A DNA stretch of 56,568 nucleotides from Bacillota bacterium (lineage in GTDB: Bacteria; Sysuimicrobiota; Sysuimicrobiia; Sysuimicrobiales; Segetimicrobiaceae), in assembly GCA_021324975.1 (NCBI GenBank), contig JAJPIA010000049.1, positions 1 to 56,568 on the forward strand, written 5' to 3'. Both the position numbers and the translations under genes were made by a program. Below are positions 16,147 through 25,247 of this stretch, piece after piece; the first letter of the stretch is position 1, and every line of letters starts with the position of its first letter. The notes under the pieces were generated by a model. The model did no database searches, was not told the origin of the DNA, and worked only from the letters and a program-made list of their open reading frames with translations.

Positions 16147-16315
16147 GGCGTGCGGCTGCTCGTGCAACGATCCGCGCGGGCCGTTACATTGAGCGTCGAG
16201 CGATGCCGGTCACGCCCGGATCGACCCATCGGGGTCCGCTCCCGGAATTCGATCGCAAGAAACGGATAGCACGCTACCGCCTGCGGCCGTAGCATGGGAT
16301 CGGAGGTGGAGGGAG

Positions 16316-17425
16316 ATGGCGATGACGATGACACTCGCAACAACGACGGATTCGAGGTGGCAGGCCGTACTGTCACGGGACCCTCGTGCCGATGGCGCGT
16401 TTGTATTTGCGGTGCGGTCCACGGGAATTTACTGCCGTCCGACGTGCCCCGCGCGGCGCCCCGGCCGTGACCGGGTGGCATTTTTTGGCAGCCCCGCGGA
16501 AGCCGAACGGGCGGGGTTCCGCGCGTGCCGGCGATGCCGGCCGCAGGACGCCGAGCCGGCGTCGATGCAGCTGCGGATGGTCAAAGACGCCTGCCGGTAC
16601 ATCGAAGCACAGGCCGGTGACGGCGGCGTTCGCCTCGCGGCGCTGGCGGGTCATCTGGGGCGAAGCCCGCACACGTTGCAGCGCGTGTTCTCACGCCTCG
16701 TGGGGATTACCCCGCGGGAGTACGCGGACGCGTGCCGCCTCGACCTGGTGCGCGCGCGGTTGCGGGCGCAGGAGGCGATCGCCGCCGCGCTGTACGCATC
16801 GGGCTTTGGATCCAGCAGCCGCCTCTACGAGCGCGCGCGACGAGATCTCGGTATGACGCCGGGAGCGTACCGCCGCGGCGGGCACGGGATGCAGATCGCG
16901 TACACGATCGTGCCGACGCCGCTCGGACACCTGCTGGTCGGAGCCACCTCCCGGGGGATCTGCGCGGTCTGCCTGGCGGCAGACGATCGGACGCTGGAGG
17001 CGGCGCTGGCCGCCGAGTACCCCATGGCGGGGCGCCGGCGGGACGACGCCGGCCTGCGGGAGCGGGTCGCGGCGATCGTCGACCATCTCGCCGGCAGGCG
17101 GCCGCACCTTGCGTTGCCGGTCGACATTCAGGCAACGGCGTTTCAGCGGCGCGTGTGGACGGAGCTGCAGAAGATTCCCTACGGGGAAACGCGGTCCTAC
17201 GCCGACGTCGCCCGCGCGCTGGGCCGGCCATCCGCTGCCCGCGCGGTCGCCCGCGCGTGCGCGTCCAATCCCGTGGCGCTGATCGTGCCCTGTCACCGCG
17301 TCGTGCGGTCGAGCGGTGAGCCCGGGGGGTATCGGTGGGGCGCCGAGCGGAAGCGCGCGCTGCTGCGACGCGAGCACGAAGCGGCGGGGCGCTCCCCCGG
17401 TGGCCGCGCCGCGGCTGCGCGCTGA
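16316..17425 (+). CDS. ada: bifunctional Ada regulator/O6-methylguanine-DNA methyltransferase
   Basis: 369 residues in the full Ada order. The N-terminal zinc site is Cys40, Cys44, Cys71 and Cys74 (the first is the methylphosphotriester acceptor). An AraC-type HTH (about 85-180; 'LAALAGHLGRSPHTLQRVFS') follows, then the MGMT domain with the active-site 'VPCHRVV' (Cys near 326) and the 'YRWGAERKRALL' tail. It repairs methylated DNA and, once methylated, should activate its own promoter. GGAGGTGGAGGGAG just upstream of ATG 16316 is a strong ribosome site. A likely Ada box could not be identified in the 170-bp gap before it. Confidence 0.95.
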   Translation: MAMTMTLATTTDSRWQAVLSRDPRADGAFVFAVRSTGIYCRPTCPARRPGRDRVAFFGSPAEAERAGFRACRRCRPQDAEPASMQLRMVKDACRYIEAQAGDGGVRLAALAGHLGRSPHTLQRVFSRLVGITPREYADACRLDLVRARLRAQEAIAAALYASGFGSSSRLYERARRDLGMTPGAYRRGGHGMQIAYTIVPTPLGHLLVGATSRGICAVCLAADDRTLEAALAAEYPMAGRRRDDAGLRERVAAIVDHLAGRRPHLALPVDIQATAFQRRVWTELQKIPYGETRSYADVARALGRPSAARAVARACASNPVALIVPCHRVVRSSGEPGGYRWGAERKRALLRREHEAAGRSPGGRAAAAR

Positions 17426-17513
17426 GCGCGGTGATTCGGGTTCTGCACAAGGATTCCGCGCCGGTCGAGAGGAATGCCTTCGCGCACGCTGCTGTAGTGA
17501 GGAGGCACGCGCA

Positions 17514-18611
17514 GTGCGAGCGGCGGTCTTCTATGAGGTCGGGAAGCCGCTGGCGGTGGAGGAGGTAGAACTGGCTCCGCCGCGCGGCGGTGAGGTGCTC
17601 GTGCGGATCGCCGCGACCGGCGTGTGCCATAGCGACCTTCACTACATTAAGGGCGACCTCGCGATGCCGCTGCCCGTGGTGCTCGGACACGAGGCGGCGG
17701 GGGTGGTGGAGACGGTGGGGCCCGGTGTCGAGTCGGCGCGGCCCGGCGATCACGTCGTGCTCCTGTTTGCGCCCGCGTGCGGGCATTGCCGCTACTGTGA
17801 CGGCGGGCGCCCTCATCTCTGCGAGATGCGGTACCGGGTCCGCGGCAAGATGCCGGACGGCACGTCGCGCCTCCGGCTCGGCGACCAGGAGCTGCATCAC
17901 TTTACCTGTGTGTCGTCGTGGGCCGAGCAGGCCGTCGTGCCGGAGTCGGGCGTGCTGCCGATTCCAAAAGACGTGCCGCTCACGATCGCGGCGCTGCTGG
18001 GGTGCGCCGTGACGACCGGCGTGGGTGCCGTCGTCAACACGGCCCGCGTACGCCCGGGGACCAGCGTGGCGGTGTTTGGGCTCGGCGGTGTGGGATTGAA
18101 CGTCGTGCAGGGCGCCAGGATCGCGGGCGCGGTGACGATCGTGGGGGTGGATCTGCTCGACCATCGATTGGAGGCCGCGCGTCGCTTCGGCGCCACGCAT
18201 ACGATCAACGCCCGCGCCGGCGACGCCGTGCAGGCGGTGCTGGATCTAACGAACGGCGGCGCGGACTACGCCTTCGAGGTGATCGGCCGCGCGGCCGCCG
18301 TGCGGCAGGCCGTCGACAGCGTCGCGCGGGGCGGTGTTGCGGTTGCCGTCGGGCTCCCGCCGGCGCGCGAGGAACTGGTGTTGCCGGGTCCATCCTTTGT
18401 CCTGAACGAAAAAACGCTGCGGGCGTGCTTCTATGGGTCGGCGCGCCTGCGCGACGACATCCCGAGGCTGCTGTCCCTCTATGGCGCCGGCCGGCTGATG
18501 CTCGACGAGCTCGTGACCGCGTCGTACCCGCTGGAGCGCGTGAACGAGGCGGTCGAGACGCTCGACCGTGGCGACGGGCTCCGCAGTATTCTTCAGATGT
18601 CCGCGGCATGA
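17514..18611 (+). CDS. zinc-dependent alcohol dehydrogenase (MDR family)
   Basis: 365 residues. Catalytic zinc ligands Cys38 ('GVCHSD') and His59 ('GHEAAG') and the structural zinc cluster Cys89, Cys92, Cys95 and Cys103 are present; the NAD site is 'GLGGVGL' near 180. This is the class III-like, aryl/NDMA-type group of medium-chain dehydrogenases that oxidise alcohols to aldehydes. GTG 17514 is preceded by GAGGAGG; the frame upstream lacks similarity. Its stop overlaps the ATG of the D,D-carboxypeptidase gene, so both may share a transcript. The substrate cannot be told from sequence. Confidence 0.9.
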   Translation: MRAAVFYEVGKPLAVEEVELAPPRGGEVLVRIAATGVCHSDLHYIKGDLAMPLPVVLGHEAAGVVETVGPGVESARPGDHVVLLFAPACGHCRYCDGGRPHLCEMRYRVRGKMPDGTSRLRLGDQELHHFTCVSSWAEQAVVPESGVLPIPKDVPLTIAALLGCAVTTGVGAVVNTARVRPGTSVAVFGLGGVGLNVVQGARIAGAVTIVGVDLLDHRLEAARRFGATHTINARAGDAVQAVLDLTNGGADYAFEVIGRAAAVRQAVDSVARGGVAVAVGLPPAREELVLPGPSFVLNEKTLRACFYGSARLRDDIPRLLSLYGAGRLMLDELVTASYPLERVNEAVETLDRGDGLRSILQMSAA

Positions 18612-19843
18612 TGCGGTTCGCGCTTCTGTGGTTCGCGCTCGCCCTCGCGCTGGCCCCCGGGCAACCGGCGCGCGCGGCCGCGGGCCGGCATCCCCTGCGG
18701 CCGCCCAGCGCCGCGGGCGAATCTCGCGCCGCGCCGGCGCCGGCGTCCGTCCTCATGGAGGTCTCGACGGGGCAGGTGCTCGCCTCGAGCGGCGCGCATC
18801 GCCGCCTGCCGCCCGCAAGCCTCGACAAGCTCATGACGCTCTACCTGGCGCTGCAGGCGATTCGAGACCATCGGACGACGCTCGATACCGTGGTCACGAT
18901 CAGCGCCGACGCCTGGCGCATCGGCCGGACCGCGGAGAGCAGCCGGATGTTTCTGAACGTCGGCGACCGTGTGACCGTGCGGGAGTTGCTGAGCGGGCTC
19001 ATGGTGGCCTCCGGCAACGACGCGGCGGAAGCGCTCGCGGAGGTCGTAGGCGGATCCGCGGAAGAGTTTGTGGCCATGATGAATGCGGAGGCGGCACGGC
19101 TCGGCCTGCACGACACGCACTACGCCAGTCCGCACGGGCTGCCGGCGCCGGACGAGTACACGAGCGCGTGGGACGTGGCGCTGCTGAGCCGGCGCATCCT
19201 GCTCGATTTTCCGGAGGTCGTGTCGATCACCGCTGCGCGCTACGAAACCTACGGCGGGATCAAGCAGGCCAACTGGAACAACCTCGTATTCAGGGATCCG
19301 CGCGTCGACGGGCTGAAGACCGGGCACACGAGCGCCGCCGGCTACTGCATCGCGGCAACGGCCCAGCAAGACGGGATGCGCCTGCTCGCGGTCGTGATGG
19401 ACGCGTCGACGCTCCAGCGCCGTACGGCGGTCGCGGAAGGATTGTTTGCGCAGGGGTTCAACCGCTATGCGCTCGTCTCCGTGCCGTGGGAGCGAGTCGT
19501 TCCCTCATCGTTTCGAATCTACGGCGGCACCGTCGCCAACGTCCCGCTCGCGACGCCGCATCCCGTGACCGTGCTCGTGACGAGGGGCGGCCGCCCCTCG
19601 TTCTCGATCTCAGAGAGGATCACCGCACGCCCCTTTGCGCCGCTCGCGCGGGCGCAGCAGGTGGGGATGCTCACCGTCGCGCTCGACGGGCGGGCGCTCG
19701 TCACCGCGCCGCTCGTCGCCGGGCAGGCCGTCGCCCGCGCGGGCGTGCTGGGACGGTTCTGGGGATACGTGCGGTACGAGTTCGGCGCGATCTTCCACCG
19801 GCATCCCAGGTACTCGCAGGGCACCTACACACCGGCCGCTTAA
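18608..19843 (+). CDS. D-alanyl-D-alanine carboxypeptidase (S11 family)
   Basis: 411 residues. A signal peptide (about 1-24, ending ARA) precedes a penicillin-binding fold with all three motifs: S71-L-D-K74, S135-G-N137 and K237-T-G239 ('LKTGHTSAAG'). A C-terminal beta-rich PBP5-like domain (about 290-390) follows. It removes the terminal D-Ala from peptidoglycan stem peptides outside the membrane. No clear amphipathic membrane anchor is seen at the end. Two adjacent ATG codons (18608, 18611) overlap the upstream stop by 4 or 1 bp. Confidence 0.95.
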   Translation: MMRFALLWFALALALAPGQPARAAAGRHPLRPPSAAGESRAAPAPASVLMEVSTGQVLASSGAHRRLPPASLDKLMTLYLALQAIRDHRTTLDTVVTISADAWRIGRTAESSRMFLNVGDRVTVRELLSGLMVASGNDAAEALAEVVGGSAEEFVAMMNAEAARLGLHDTHYASPHGLPAPDEYTSAWDVALLSRRILLDFPEVVSITAARYETYGGIKQANWNNLVFRDPRVDGLKTGHTSAAGYCIAATAQQDGMRLLAVVMDASTLQRRTAVAEGLFAQGFNRYALVSVPWERVVPSSFRIYGGTVANVPLATPHPVTVLVTRGGRPSFSISERITARPFAPLARAQQVGMLTVALDGRALVTAPLVAGQAVARAGVLGRFWGYVRYEFGAIFHRHPRYSQGTYTPAA

Positions 19844-20042
19844 TTCGCCCGGACGCGCCGCGCGTCGCGTGGCGTCGCTGGACGCATCCCGGCGCGTAGA
19901 TTTTCCGTCTTTTCGGCGCAAACGGCGAAATCTCCGCAGGAGTGAACCAGCGCGGTCCCGAAACTCGGCGAGGTATTCAGCGGTGATTACTTCGATTACG
20001 TCGGCCCTGCGCGGGGATTGTAGGAGTAGCTGGAGGTGTCGC

Positions 20043-20324
20043 GTGGAAAATGAGGCACGATCGGAGGACAGCGCCGGGGCCGCGCAGGAGCGCCGTGCTT
20101 GGGCCGAGCCGCTCCTCGCCGGGGTCGTGGTATCGCTGATCGCCGAAGCCAAGGAAGCCGGGTGGAGCGGGCGGCTCGAGTACGTCGTGGAGATGTGCGT
20201 ACAGGAGATGACATCCACGCTCGGGATGTCGCATGACGAGATCGTGGACGTGCTGATGCGCTGGTCCGGGGAACTCGGAGAGGAGTTGAGCCGGGACGAT
20301 ATCCAAAAGGCAATCGAAGCATAA
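20043..20324 (+). CDS. small conserved-looking hypothetical protein
   Basis: 93 residues from GTG 20043, with GGAGGT seven to thirteen bases upstream. The sequence is acidic and helical, with no membrane segment ('EPLLAGVVVSLIAEAKEAGW' is amphipathic), and ends in a regular Glu/Asp-rich helix. The codon pattern and strong ribosome site support a real gene. No domain recognised. It is 200 bp after the carboxypeptidase gene and is followed by a 23-residue membrane peptide gene. Confidence 0.6.
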   Translation: MENEARSEDSAGAAQERRAWAEPLLAGVVVSLIAEAKEAGWSGRLEYVVEMCVQEMTSTLGMSHDEIVDVLMRWSGELGEELSRDDIQKAIEA

Positions 20325-20445
20325 CCTCACCGCGCCGCCTCGGCGCGCCGTAGCCGCTCCCCCACGCCGCTAGGCCGCAGGTTTGGCCGCCGGGCGCAAG
20401 AGGGTAAAACGTCGGCGCGATTGGCGAGGGTAGGAGGTGGGGGGC

Positions 20446-20517
20446 ATGTTCCTGGCGGGACTCCTGGTGCTGCTCGGGATCGCGCTCTGGGCGACCGGGC
20501 ATTTGATTCTGCGGTAG
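20446..20517 (+). CDS. 23-residue hydrophobic membrane peptide
   Basis: ATG 20446 opens a 23-codon frame (MFLAGLLVLLGIALWATGHL...R) ending at TAG 20515-20517, with a second in-phase TAA directly behind. GGAGGTGGGGGG lies 5-14 bases upstream, the strongest ribosome site in this stretch. The peptide is one transmembrane helix with a C-terminal Arg, like many small bacterial membrane proteins. A stable hairpin follows ten bases later. No family is known to me. Confidence 0.6.
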   Translation: MFLAGLLVLLGIALWATGHLILR

Positions 20518-20527
20518 TAACCGGCCC

Positions 20528-20551
20528 CCGGAGACGGCCGGCGGTCTCCGG
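20528..20551. terminator. GC-rich hairpin between convergent genes
   Basis: CCGGAGAC (20528-20535) pairs perfectly with GTCTCCGG (20544-20551) across an 8-base loop. It sits between the stop of the small membrane peptide and the stop of the convergent amidohydrolase. There is no T-tract, so it may act as a terminator with Rho or simply protect 3' ends. Confidence 0.55.
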
Positions 20552-20552
20552 A

Positions 20553-21560
20553 TCACGGTGGGGACGTGTGATCTAGAGCGGTCTCGGACGGTTTGGGCTG
20601 CAACGCGGAGCGGGCGCTGATGCCAAACGCCCGCTCCGCGCTTTTCCAGTAGATCTGTTCGAGCACATCCTCCGGTAAGTCGAGGCCTCGCAGCATCGGG
20701 ATCCCGTCCGCGTCGGGATCGGGAATCGGCGAGGGGCACACCAGGTCCGTTTCCCAGAACATCTGATGCACCCAGTAGCGCACGGTGTACCGCACGGGAT
20801 CGGACTCCTTCAGCACGACCTGGTCGGTGCCAAAGCAGATCCGGTCGGCCCAGCGCCTGAAGAACGCCCGCGCCGCCTCCCGCTGCCTGCCGAGCTCCCG
20901 CACGATCCACTTGGTCGCGCTGGTGTCGAGATAGAGATTTGGGTAGCGTCCGAGGAGGTCGCCGAGGTGATCGAGGTGTTCCGGATCCCCGCCCATGTGC
21001 GCCGCCAAAAACGGCGTGCGCGGGAACTGCCGGAGGCGCGTCTCCAGCATCGGGTACTGCTCCAGCTTCGTGCCGTATTTTGCCGGGTCGTACTTGCGCT
21101 CGAACCACCGGTCCGGATCGCTCACGTGTACCAAGACGCCCAATCCGCGATCCGCGATGGCCTGAAAGACCGGGTCGAGCCGTGGATCGTCGAGCAGGAG
21201 CGGCAGGCGATCCCGGACGCGGGGAGCGAACCAGAACTTGATGAGCGGTGCACCGGACGCGTGCGCCCGGGGAATCAGACGCAGCATTCGCCGCTCGAAG
21301 GGGACCGGCGACTGCCATTGCTCGCGCGCGGCGATGACGATTTCGTTCGGATAGCGCTCGCGAAGCTCGCTCCCCTCCTCGAGCGTCGTGATCGCGACGA
21401 TCGGACCGACGCCGTAGATCCGCGCCGCCTCGATGAGTTCGTGATTGACCGCCGCTTCGGTCATGTGCGTGTGTATGTCCACGATCGGTCCGGGCACTTT
21501 ATGCGGTGGCGGGGTGCGAAAGCCCGCGGCGTTGGCTTCGTCAAGCGATTGTCCGTGCAT
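20553..21560 (-). CDS. amidohydrolase-2 family hydrolase/decarboxylase
   Basis: 335 residues of the PF04909 TIM-barrel type: 'VDIHTHM' (HxH ligands near 29-31), 'VLVHVSD' (His), 'LAAHMGGDPEHL' (His) and 'CFGTDQV' (Asp). Family members are ACMSD-like decarboxylases or hydrolases of lactones and related carboxylates. It is divergent from the aldehyde dehydrogenase/M20/ECF operon with 123 bp between starts, so it may belong to the same catabolic function. GGGGAG precedes ATG 21560. Substrate unknown. Confidence 0.82.
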   Translation of the reverse strand: MHGQSLDEANAAGFRTPPPHKVPGPIVDIHTHMTEAAVNHELIEAARIYGVGPIVAITTLEEGSELRERYPNEIVIAAREQWQSPVPFERRMLRLIPRAHASGAPLIKFWFAPRVRDRLPLLLDDPRLDPVFQAIADRGLGVLVHVSDPDRWFERKYDPAKYGTKLEQYPMLETRLRQFPRTPFLAAHMGGDPEHLDHLGDLLGRYPNLYLDTSATKWIVRELGRQREAARAFFRRWADRICFGTDQVVLKESDPVRYTVRYWVHQMFWETDLVCPSPIPDPDADGIPMLRGLDLPEDVLEQIYWKSAERAFGISARSALQPKPSETALDHTSPP

Positions 21561-21683
21561 CCCACGCTCCCCGAGCTGCCATAGGATTCCGTTGCAGAGC
21601 CTACCAACCCACTAGCGATAACGCCGCGCAACGCGGCGGGCTTCCAGGAGGACTTTCATTTTGGCGAGCGGAAAGCCTCGCCC

Positions 21684-23138
21684 ATGAGCACGACGCAGGA
21701 TGCACGCGGCGCGCGTGTGATCGTCGACACCAACCCGGCCGACACAACCGACGTGCTGGCGGAACTGGCCCCGCAGACGCGTGGGGACGTGGAGCGCGCG
21801 GTGGAACGGGCCAAGCGCGCCTATCCCGGATGGCGCGCCACGCCGCCTCCGGAGCGCGGACGTGTGCTGGCGCGCGCGGCGGCGCTCGCGCGTGAGCGGC
21901 TCGACGACCTGGCGCGTCTTCTCACTCGCGAGGAAGGCAAGATTTTGAGCGAGGCCCGGGGCGAAGTGCTCAAAGGCATCAATCTGCTCGAGTGGTACTC
22001 GGGCGAGGGGTTTCGGCTCGGCGGCCGGACGCGCCCCTCCGAGATGCCGACGACCTTGTTGTGGTCGATGCGCCAACCGCTCGGGGTCGTCGCCGTCATC
22101 ACGCCCTGGAACTTCCCCTGGGCGGAGCCGGCGTGGAAGGTCGCCCCGGCGCTCGTGGCCGGCAACGCCGTGTTGCTCAAGCCCGCGTCGTTGACGCCGC
22201 TCGTGGCGCAGCGCTTTGTGGAGATCCTCGCGGAAGCGGGACTGCCGGACGGCGTCCTGACCGTGCTCGTCGGCGCCGGCGGCGACGTGGGCACGGCGCT
22301 CGTCGATCATCCCGAGGTCCGGGCGGTATCGTTCACGGGTTCCTGCGACGTAGGCGGCGGCGTCTATGCGCGCGCGGCCGGCCGGCTTGCCAAGGTGACA
22401 TGCGAGATGGGCGGCAAGAACGCCGTCGTCGTCATGCCCGATGCGGATTTGGATCTCGCCGCGGCTGGGATCGCACAGGGAGCGTTTGGAAGCACCGGCC
22501 AGCGGTGCACCGCGACGAGCCTTGGCGTGCTGCATCGCGACGTGGCGGTTCGAGTGGGCGATCTCGTCGTCGACCGGGCGCGGGCGCTCCGGATAGGCAA
22601 CGGGCTCGAGGACGGCGTCACGATGGGGCCGCTTGTGGACGGCGGGCAACTGCGTACCGTGCTTGGATACATCGAGCGGGGCCGGCACGAAGGGGCGCGC
22701 CTCCTGACCGGCGGCCACCGGCTGGACGACGGACCGTGCGCGCGCGGGTTTTTCGTGGAGCCGACCGTGTTTGGCGACGTCGGGCCGTCCCACCGGATCG
22801 CGCAGGAAGAGATCTTCGGACCCGTGCTCTCCCTCGTCGAGGTCCGGTCCCTCGAGGAAGCCCTCGAGGTCGTGAACGGCCTGCGCTACGGCCTGACGTC
22901 GTCGATCTACGCGGGCGACGCCAACACGATCATGCGGTTCGTGGACGACGTCGAGACCGGGATGGTGCACGTCAACTCGCCGACGGTCGGCGGCGAGGCG
23001 CAGATCCCGTTCGGCGGCGTGAAGTGGAGCGGGGTTGGGGGCCGGGAGATGGCCGAGGAAGGCCTCGAGTTCTTCACCGAGCTCAAGAGCGTTTTCTTCG
23101 ACTACACAGGGCGCGCGCGCGCAACCAATATCTACTGA
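21684..23138 (+). CDS. NAD(P)-dependent aldehyde dehydrogenase
   Basis: 484 residues of the ALDH superfamily: Asn143 in 'TPWNFP', Glu241 in 'EMGGKN', nucleophile Cys275 in 'GQRCTA', and 'EEIFGPV' near 370. The overall pattern fits the succinate/alpha-ketoglutarate semialdehyde dehydrogenase branch. It would oxidise an aldehyde to its acid in the cytoplasm. It heads a run of six genes (to 27657) with short gaps or 4-bp overlaps, ending in an ECF transporter, which suggests use of an imported compound. The exact aldehyde is unknown. Confidence 0.92.
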   Translation: MSTTQDARGARVIVDTNPADTTDVLAELAPQTRGDVERAVERAKRAYPGWRATPPPERGRVLARAAALARERLDDLARLLTREEGKILSEARGEVLKGINLLEWYSGEGFRLGGRTRPSEMPTTLLWSMRQPLGVVAVITPWNFPWAEPAWKVAPALVAGNAVLLKPASLTPLVAQRFVEILAEAGLPDGVLTVLVGAGGDVGTALVDHPEVRAVSFTGSCDVGGGVYARAAGRLAKVTCEMGGKNAVVVMPDADLDLAAAGIAQGAFGSTGQRCTATSLGVLHRDVAVRVGDLVVDRARALRIGNGLEDGVTMGPLVDGGQLRTVLGYIERGRHEGARLLTGGHRLDDGPCARGFFVEPTVFGDVGPSHRIAQEEIFGPVLSLVEVRSLEEALEVVNGLRYGLTSSIYAGDANTIMRFVDDVETGMVHVNSPTVGGEAQIPFGGVKWSGVGGREMAEEGLEFFTELKSVFFDYTGRARATNIY

Positions 23139-23157
23139 CGCCCCGGTGCGGCAGGCG

Positions 23158-24408
23158 ATGGCGACGGCCGGCGAGGGAGGCGTGGACCGCGGGGTGGAGC
23201 GCGCCGTCGACGCGGCGCTGGCCGCGATCGACGACCGGTATCTCATAGACCTGGCGCGGCGCCTCGTTGCGGTGCCGAGTGTGTTTCGCCCGGGCGAGCC
23301 CGGCGAAGCGCCGGCGGCGGCCCTCGTCGAGCGCGAACTGCGCGCGCTCGACCTCCACGTGACCGTCGAGGAGGCTGCGCCCGGCCGCCCCAACGTCGTC
23401 GCGGACTGGCAGGGCTCCGTGGCCGCTCCGGTGCTCATCTTCGAAGGGCACACCGACGTCGTCACCGAGGGCGATCCCGCGCAGTGGTCCGTGCCGCCGT
23501 TCGCCGGCATCGTTCGCGACGGCCGGCTCCACGGGCGCGGGGCGGCGGACATGAAGGGCGGCATCGCGGCGGCGATCACGGCGGTGCGCGCGCTCCGGGA
23601 GGCGGGGGTGCGGCTCGGGGGAGTGGTGCGGCTCGCCTTGGTCGCTGACGAGGAAGGCATGATGCTCGGCATCAAGGCGTTCGTCCGGAACGGCTGGGCG
23701 AACGGTGCGCTCGGCGCCATCATCTGCGAGCCCGAGGCCAACCGGCCGTGTCTCGTGCAAAAGGGCGCCGTCCGGGCGGCGGTTCGGTTTCATGGCCGTA
23801 TGGCGCACGGCGCGATGCCGCGGAGCGGGATCAACCCGATCCCGGCGGCGGCCGCCCTGATCGGGGAAGCGGCGGAGCTCCAACGGGCGTACGTCGCGCG
23901 GCACGGAGCGCACCCGCTGCTCGGCGAACCCAGCGTGACGCCGACCGTGTGCCGCGCCGGCGATCTCGCGCAACTCAACGTCGTGCACGCCGACGCGCTC
24001 GTGGCGCTGGACATCCGGACGATTCCGGGCCAAGTACACGAGACGATCCGCGCCGATTTGAGCGATGCGGTCGAGCGCGCCGTCGCGAGGGTGCCGGGCT
24101 GCCGCGGTACCGTGGAGATCGTCGAGGAGCGGCCCTGGACGGAAACGTCGCCCGACGCAGCCGTGGCCCGCGCGGTCGAGCGGGCGTGCGAACGGGTGCA
24201 GGGTCGCCGTCCGGATCCCGGGGGCGTGCCGGGGGCCACGGACGGCACGTTTCTTCACGCCTGGGCCGGCGTACCGATCGTGACGATCGGGCCGGGCGAC
24301 GTGACGATCCCGCACCAGGTGGATGAGTTCGTGGGGCTGGACGCGCTCGGCGAAGCCGCGCGCATCTACGCGGCCGCCGCGTGCTATTGCCTCGGCATCC
24401 GGCCGTGA
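23158..24408 (+). CDS. M20 family metallohydrolase (ArgE/DapE/CPG2 type)
   Basis: 416 residues. Di-zinc site motifs are present: 'FEGHTDVV' near 90-97, 'GRGAADMKGG' near 124-132 and 'VADEEGMML' near 160-168. The dimerisation domain ('RPCLVQKGAVRAAVRFHGRMAHGAMP') follows and the last ligand lies in 'TIPHQVDEF'. It cleaves N-acyl amino acids or small peptides. ATG 23158 is used; GTG 23146 would add four residues. Its last base pairs overlap the GTG of the first ECF ATPase (GTGA), tying it to the transporter operon. Confidence 0.88.
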   Translation: MATAGEGGVDRGVERAVDAALAAIDDRYLIDLARRLVAVPSVFRPGEPGEAPAAALVERELRALDLHVTVEEAAPGRPNVVADWQGSVAAPVLIFEGHTDVVTEGDPAQWSVPPFAGIVRDGRLHGRGAADMKGGIAAAITAVRALREAGVRLGGVVRLALVADEEGMMLGIKAFVRNGWANGALGAIICEPEANRPCLVQKGAVRAAVRFHGRMAHGAMPRSGINPIPAAAALIGEAAELQRAYVARHGAHPLLGEPSVTPTVCRAGDLAQLNVVHADALVALDIRTIPGQVHETIRADLSDAVERAVARVPGCRGTVEIVEERPWTETSPDAAVARAVERACERVQGRRPDPGGVPGATDGTFLHAWAGVPIVTIGPGDVTIPHQVDEFVGLDALGEAARIYAAAACYCLGIRP

Positions 24409-25247
24409 TCGGCGAGCCGCTCATCGTCTGCGACGGCGTGGAATACGGCTACGGCGAGGCCCAGGACGGCCTCGCCCTGCGGGGCGTCTCGCTGCAGGTT
24501 TCGGCCGGCGAGCACGTTGCCATCATCGGTCCGAACGGTTCGGGCAAATCCACGCTCGCCCGCCACCTCAACGGCCTCCTGCGCCCGTGCGCCGGCACGG
24601 TGCGGATCCGGGGGATGGACACGCGCGATCCGGCGCACACCCGCTACATCCGCCAGACGGTGGGCATGGTCTTTCAGCATCCCGACAGTCAGATGGTGGC
24701 GACCGTCGTCGAGGAAGACGTCGCCTTTGGTCCCGAAAATCTCGGCGTGCCACACGCCGAGCTCCACACGCGGGTTCGCGAGGCGCTGGAGTTTGTGGAG
24801 ATGTGGGACTATCGCGACCGGCCGCCGCACCTGCTCTCGGCCGGCCAAAAGCAGCGCGTGGCCATCGCGGCGGTGCTGGCCATGCGGCCGGCGTGCATCG
24901 TCTTGGACGAAGCCACCTCGCTGCTCGATCCCCGCGGCCGCGCGGATCTGGGGCGTCTCGTTGCCGGCCTGCGGCGCCAGGGGACGGCCATCGTGTCGAT
25001 CACGCATCTCATGGACGAGGCCGCCGTCGCCGACCGCGTCGTCGTGCTCGGGGGCGGATTGGTCGTCGCGGCAGGGCCCCCGCGCGACGTGTTCGGGGAC
25101 GCCGAACGCCTCGCCGTGCTCGGCCTGGACCTGCCGGCGGCGACCGCGCTCGCGCTTCGCGTGCGGCGTGAGATTCCCGATTTTCCGGTAGATCTCATGA
25201 GCGTCGACGAGATCGTCGATGCCGTGGCCGGCCGCGCCGCCTCATGA
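24405..25247 (+). CDS. ecfA1: ECF transporter ATPase A1
   Basis: 280 residues. Walker A 'GPNGSGKST' near 44-52, the Q-loop 'GMVFQHPDSQMVATVVEEDVAFGPEN' hallmark of CbiO/EcfA, signature 'LSAGQKQR', Walker B 'CIVLDEAT', and a His-loop 'SITHLM'. As the first of two ATPases it would form the asymmetric EcfA1-A2 dimer that drives vitamin uptake. GTG 24405 overlaps the upstream stop by 4 bp and its stop overlaps the next ATG by 4 bp. Confidence 0.92.
   Translation: MIGEPLIVCDGVEYGYGEAQDGLALRGVSLQVSAGEHVAIIGPNGSGKSTLARHLNGLLRPCAGTVRIRGMDTRDPAHTRYIRQTVGMVFQHPDSQMVATVVEEDVAFGPENLGVPHAELHTRVREALEFVEMWDYRDRPPHLLSAGQKQRVAIAAVLAMRPACIVLDEATSLLDPRGRADLGRLVAGLRRQGTAIVSITHLMDEAAVADRVVVLGGGLVVAAGPPRDVFGDAERLAVLGLDLPAATALALRVRREIPDFPVDLMSVDEIVDAVAGRAAS

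Noticed and set aside
21612-23741. 709-codon minus-strand frame over the aldehyde dehydrogenase and M20 genes
   Set aside because: Antisense to two genes with intact active sites and shows no domain of its own.
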